In this document: piece by piece, positions 63,076 through 64,000 of the stretch
How the letters are laid out: every line of letters starts with the position of its first letter
Numbering within the stretch: position 1 is the first letter of the stretch
NCBI GenBank assembly: GCA_026129465.1
Contig: JAHCIA010000001.1
Location: 1,435,964 to 1,499,963 of the forward strand
Length of the DNA: 64,000 nucleotides
Source of the DNA: Flavobacteriales bacterium
GTDB lineage: Bacteria; Bacteroidota; Bacteroidia; Flavobacteriales_F; PHOS-HE28
Direction: 5' to 3'
Made by a program: the position numbers and the translations under genes
Notes under the pieces: model-generated
Databases searched by the model: none
What the model was told of the DNA's origin: nothing
What the model saw: only the letters and a program-made list of their open reading frames with translations

Positions 63076-64000
63076 GCCTTGCCCGGTTTCATGCGCCGCA
63101 TGTAGTGGCGCAGGAGAAAATAGAGCCGTGCCGCATCAAGCCGGCCACCTGCACTTCTCCACGCGCGCCAGGCCTGGGATCCGTGCGGCACGAGCAGGTG
63201 GAAGAGTTCGTCCCACGCGCGATCCACCCGTTGATGCATGGCGTCATCATCGGTCCACCCTGCCCGGGTGTTCCACATCACCAACCGATCCAACCACACG
63301 CGCAGGCGGCCGAGGCGTTCCGCATCGACCCGCTCAGGGACCACTTTCATCGCCATGGCGTGCAGGTCCACGTCGTCATCCGACAATGCTGGATGGCCCA
63401 GGATGCCGAACACATCACGGATCAGGAAGCGCAGATCGGCGGCCTTGTCGCGACCGTAGGAAACGCCTTGCGGGCCGTGGCGGTAGAGCACCAACGGTTC
63501 CGCCAGATTGGCCAGGCGCGTGTGCCGGGCGATGCGCGCCTGCAACATCCAGTCCTCGCCGTAGCGCGGCCAGTCATCGCCGAAGCGCAGACCATGATCG
63601 CGCAGCACCCGTGTGCGATAGGCGCTCACCGTTTGGAACACCGCCACACCGAAAAGCAATTGGGCGCGCAGGCCGGCATCTTCGGCCACCCGCCGTTTCT
63701 CGCCGGTGCTGCCGCCCATCATGCGCACCGCGCCGCCCAGCAGGCCCACCTCGGGATGTGCGTCCAGGTAAGCGACCTGTTTCGCGAAGCGCCCAGGCAG
63801 TTGCACATCGTCGGCGTCCACGCGCAGGATGTATTCCCCTTTCGCGTCATCCATGGCCACAGCGGCGGCATGGGCGGGTCCGCGATTCACCGGCGAGGCG
63901 ATGATCCGAAGTCTTGCATCCTGCAGACCGCGCAGGATCTCCAAACTGCCGTCCGTACTGCCGTCGTCCACGGCGATGACCTCAAAGCCGGCCATATCCT
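63072..64000 (-). CDS. GT2-family glycosyltransferase (5' truncated by window end)
   Basis: About 309 codons are visible and the frame stays open past 64000, so the N-terminal VSVVIP-type strand is missing. FEVIAVDDGSTDGSLEIL, GEYILRVDADD (DxD metal/nucleotide site), GLLGGAVRMMGG and RYGEDWMLQARIA place it in GT2 (GT-A fold). Last visible gene of the glycan locus; the cluster clearly continues beyond the window. Confidence 0.9.
   Translation of the reverse strand, partial: DMAGFEVIAVDDGSTDGSLEILRGLQDARLRIIASPVNRGPAHAAAVAMDDAKGEYILRVDADDVQLPGRFAKQVAYLDAHPEVGLLGGAVRMMGGSTGEKRRVAEDAGLRAQLLFGVAVFQTVSAYRTRVLRDHGLRFGDDWPRYGEDWMLQARIARHTRLANLAEPLVLYRHGPQGVSYGRDKAADLRFLIRDVFGILGHPALSDDDVDLHAMAMKVVPERVDAERLGRLRVWLDRLVMWNTRAGWTDDDAMHQRVDRAWDELFHLLVPHGSQAWRAWRSAGGRLDAARLYFLLRHYMRRMKPGKA

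Noticed and set aside
61186..63105. Long plus-strand frames (481-703 codons) opposite the MBOAT/GT4, guaB, 681-aa T9SS and metalloprotease genes
   Set aside because: His/Gly/Val-rich shadow frames caused by high GC in third positions; none shows domain motifs or a plausible start, and the opposite strand encodes recognised families.

Overview
The window looks like a chromosomal piece of a GC-rich member of the Bacteroidota, most likely a Flavobacteriales-type lineage. The evidence is: at least five proteins ending in type IX secretion system (T9SS) type A sorting domains and one ending in a type B (gliding-motility-associated) domain; a short 287-residue primary sigma factor without region 1.1; the long Bacteroidota form of GAPDH; a DUF6089/PorG-like outer-membrane protein; and Bacteroidota-type TAnnTTTG -7 promoter elements, often only 3-9 bases before the start codon. 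I found no tRNA, rRNA, CRISPR array, transposase or phage block. The only gene-poor stretch over 300 bases is 9159-9601, which holds hairpins and one possible 43-residue membrane protein.

Layout. (a) 1-9158, core genes: a 5'-truncated FG-GAP/T9SS protein, then on the minus strand dapF - mltG - phosphohexomutase, and on the plus strand an HtrA/Do protease, rpoD and GAPDH. (b) 9290-24535, a minus-strand block of secreted proteins: a 2274-residue Cys-rich repeat protein, a lysyl oxidase homologue, a propeller protein, a reprolysin-like metalloprotease and a small T9SS protein. Several of these share modules. (c) 24639-30007, an overlapping envelope-folding operon: three SurA/PpiC-type proteins followed by a MoxR AAA+ ATPase. 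(d) 30168-36762: a GT14-type transferase, guaB, a fibronectin-like T9SS type B protein, a nitronate monooxygenase-like flavoprotein and the DUF6089 protein. (e) 36843 to the end, a large surface-glycan locus: asparagine synthetase, two sugar-nucleotide epimerases, WecB, an O-antigen polymerase/ligase-like protein, two different CotH-type kinases, an atypical metallophosphoesterase, a pyruvyltransferase-like protein, five GT-B enzymes (one fused to a GT2 domain), a terminal GT2, and MBOAT, SGNH-like and hexapeptide acyltransferases.

How they work together. The glycan locus could make, polymerise, acylate and possibly pyruvylate a surface polysaccharide. The (c) operon probably folds outer-membrane and secreted proteins, and T9SS would export the (b) proteins. 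The most unusual elements are: a bacterial lysyl oxidase and a metalloprotease ending in the same 240-residue dockerin-like C-terminal module; an operon (48880-52092) inside the glycan locus with three tandem secreted paralogues that join a phage-fibre-like domain to a Cys-rich FGE/C-type-lectin-like domain; two CotH kinases flanking a polymerase; and a 621-bp in-frame DNA repeat present three times with no difference seen. Start codons were moved inward from the longest frame wherever a signal peptide, family N-terminus, overlap or -7 element supported it.
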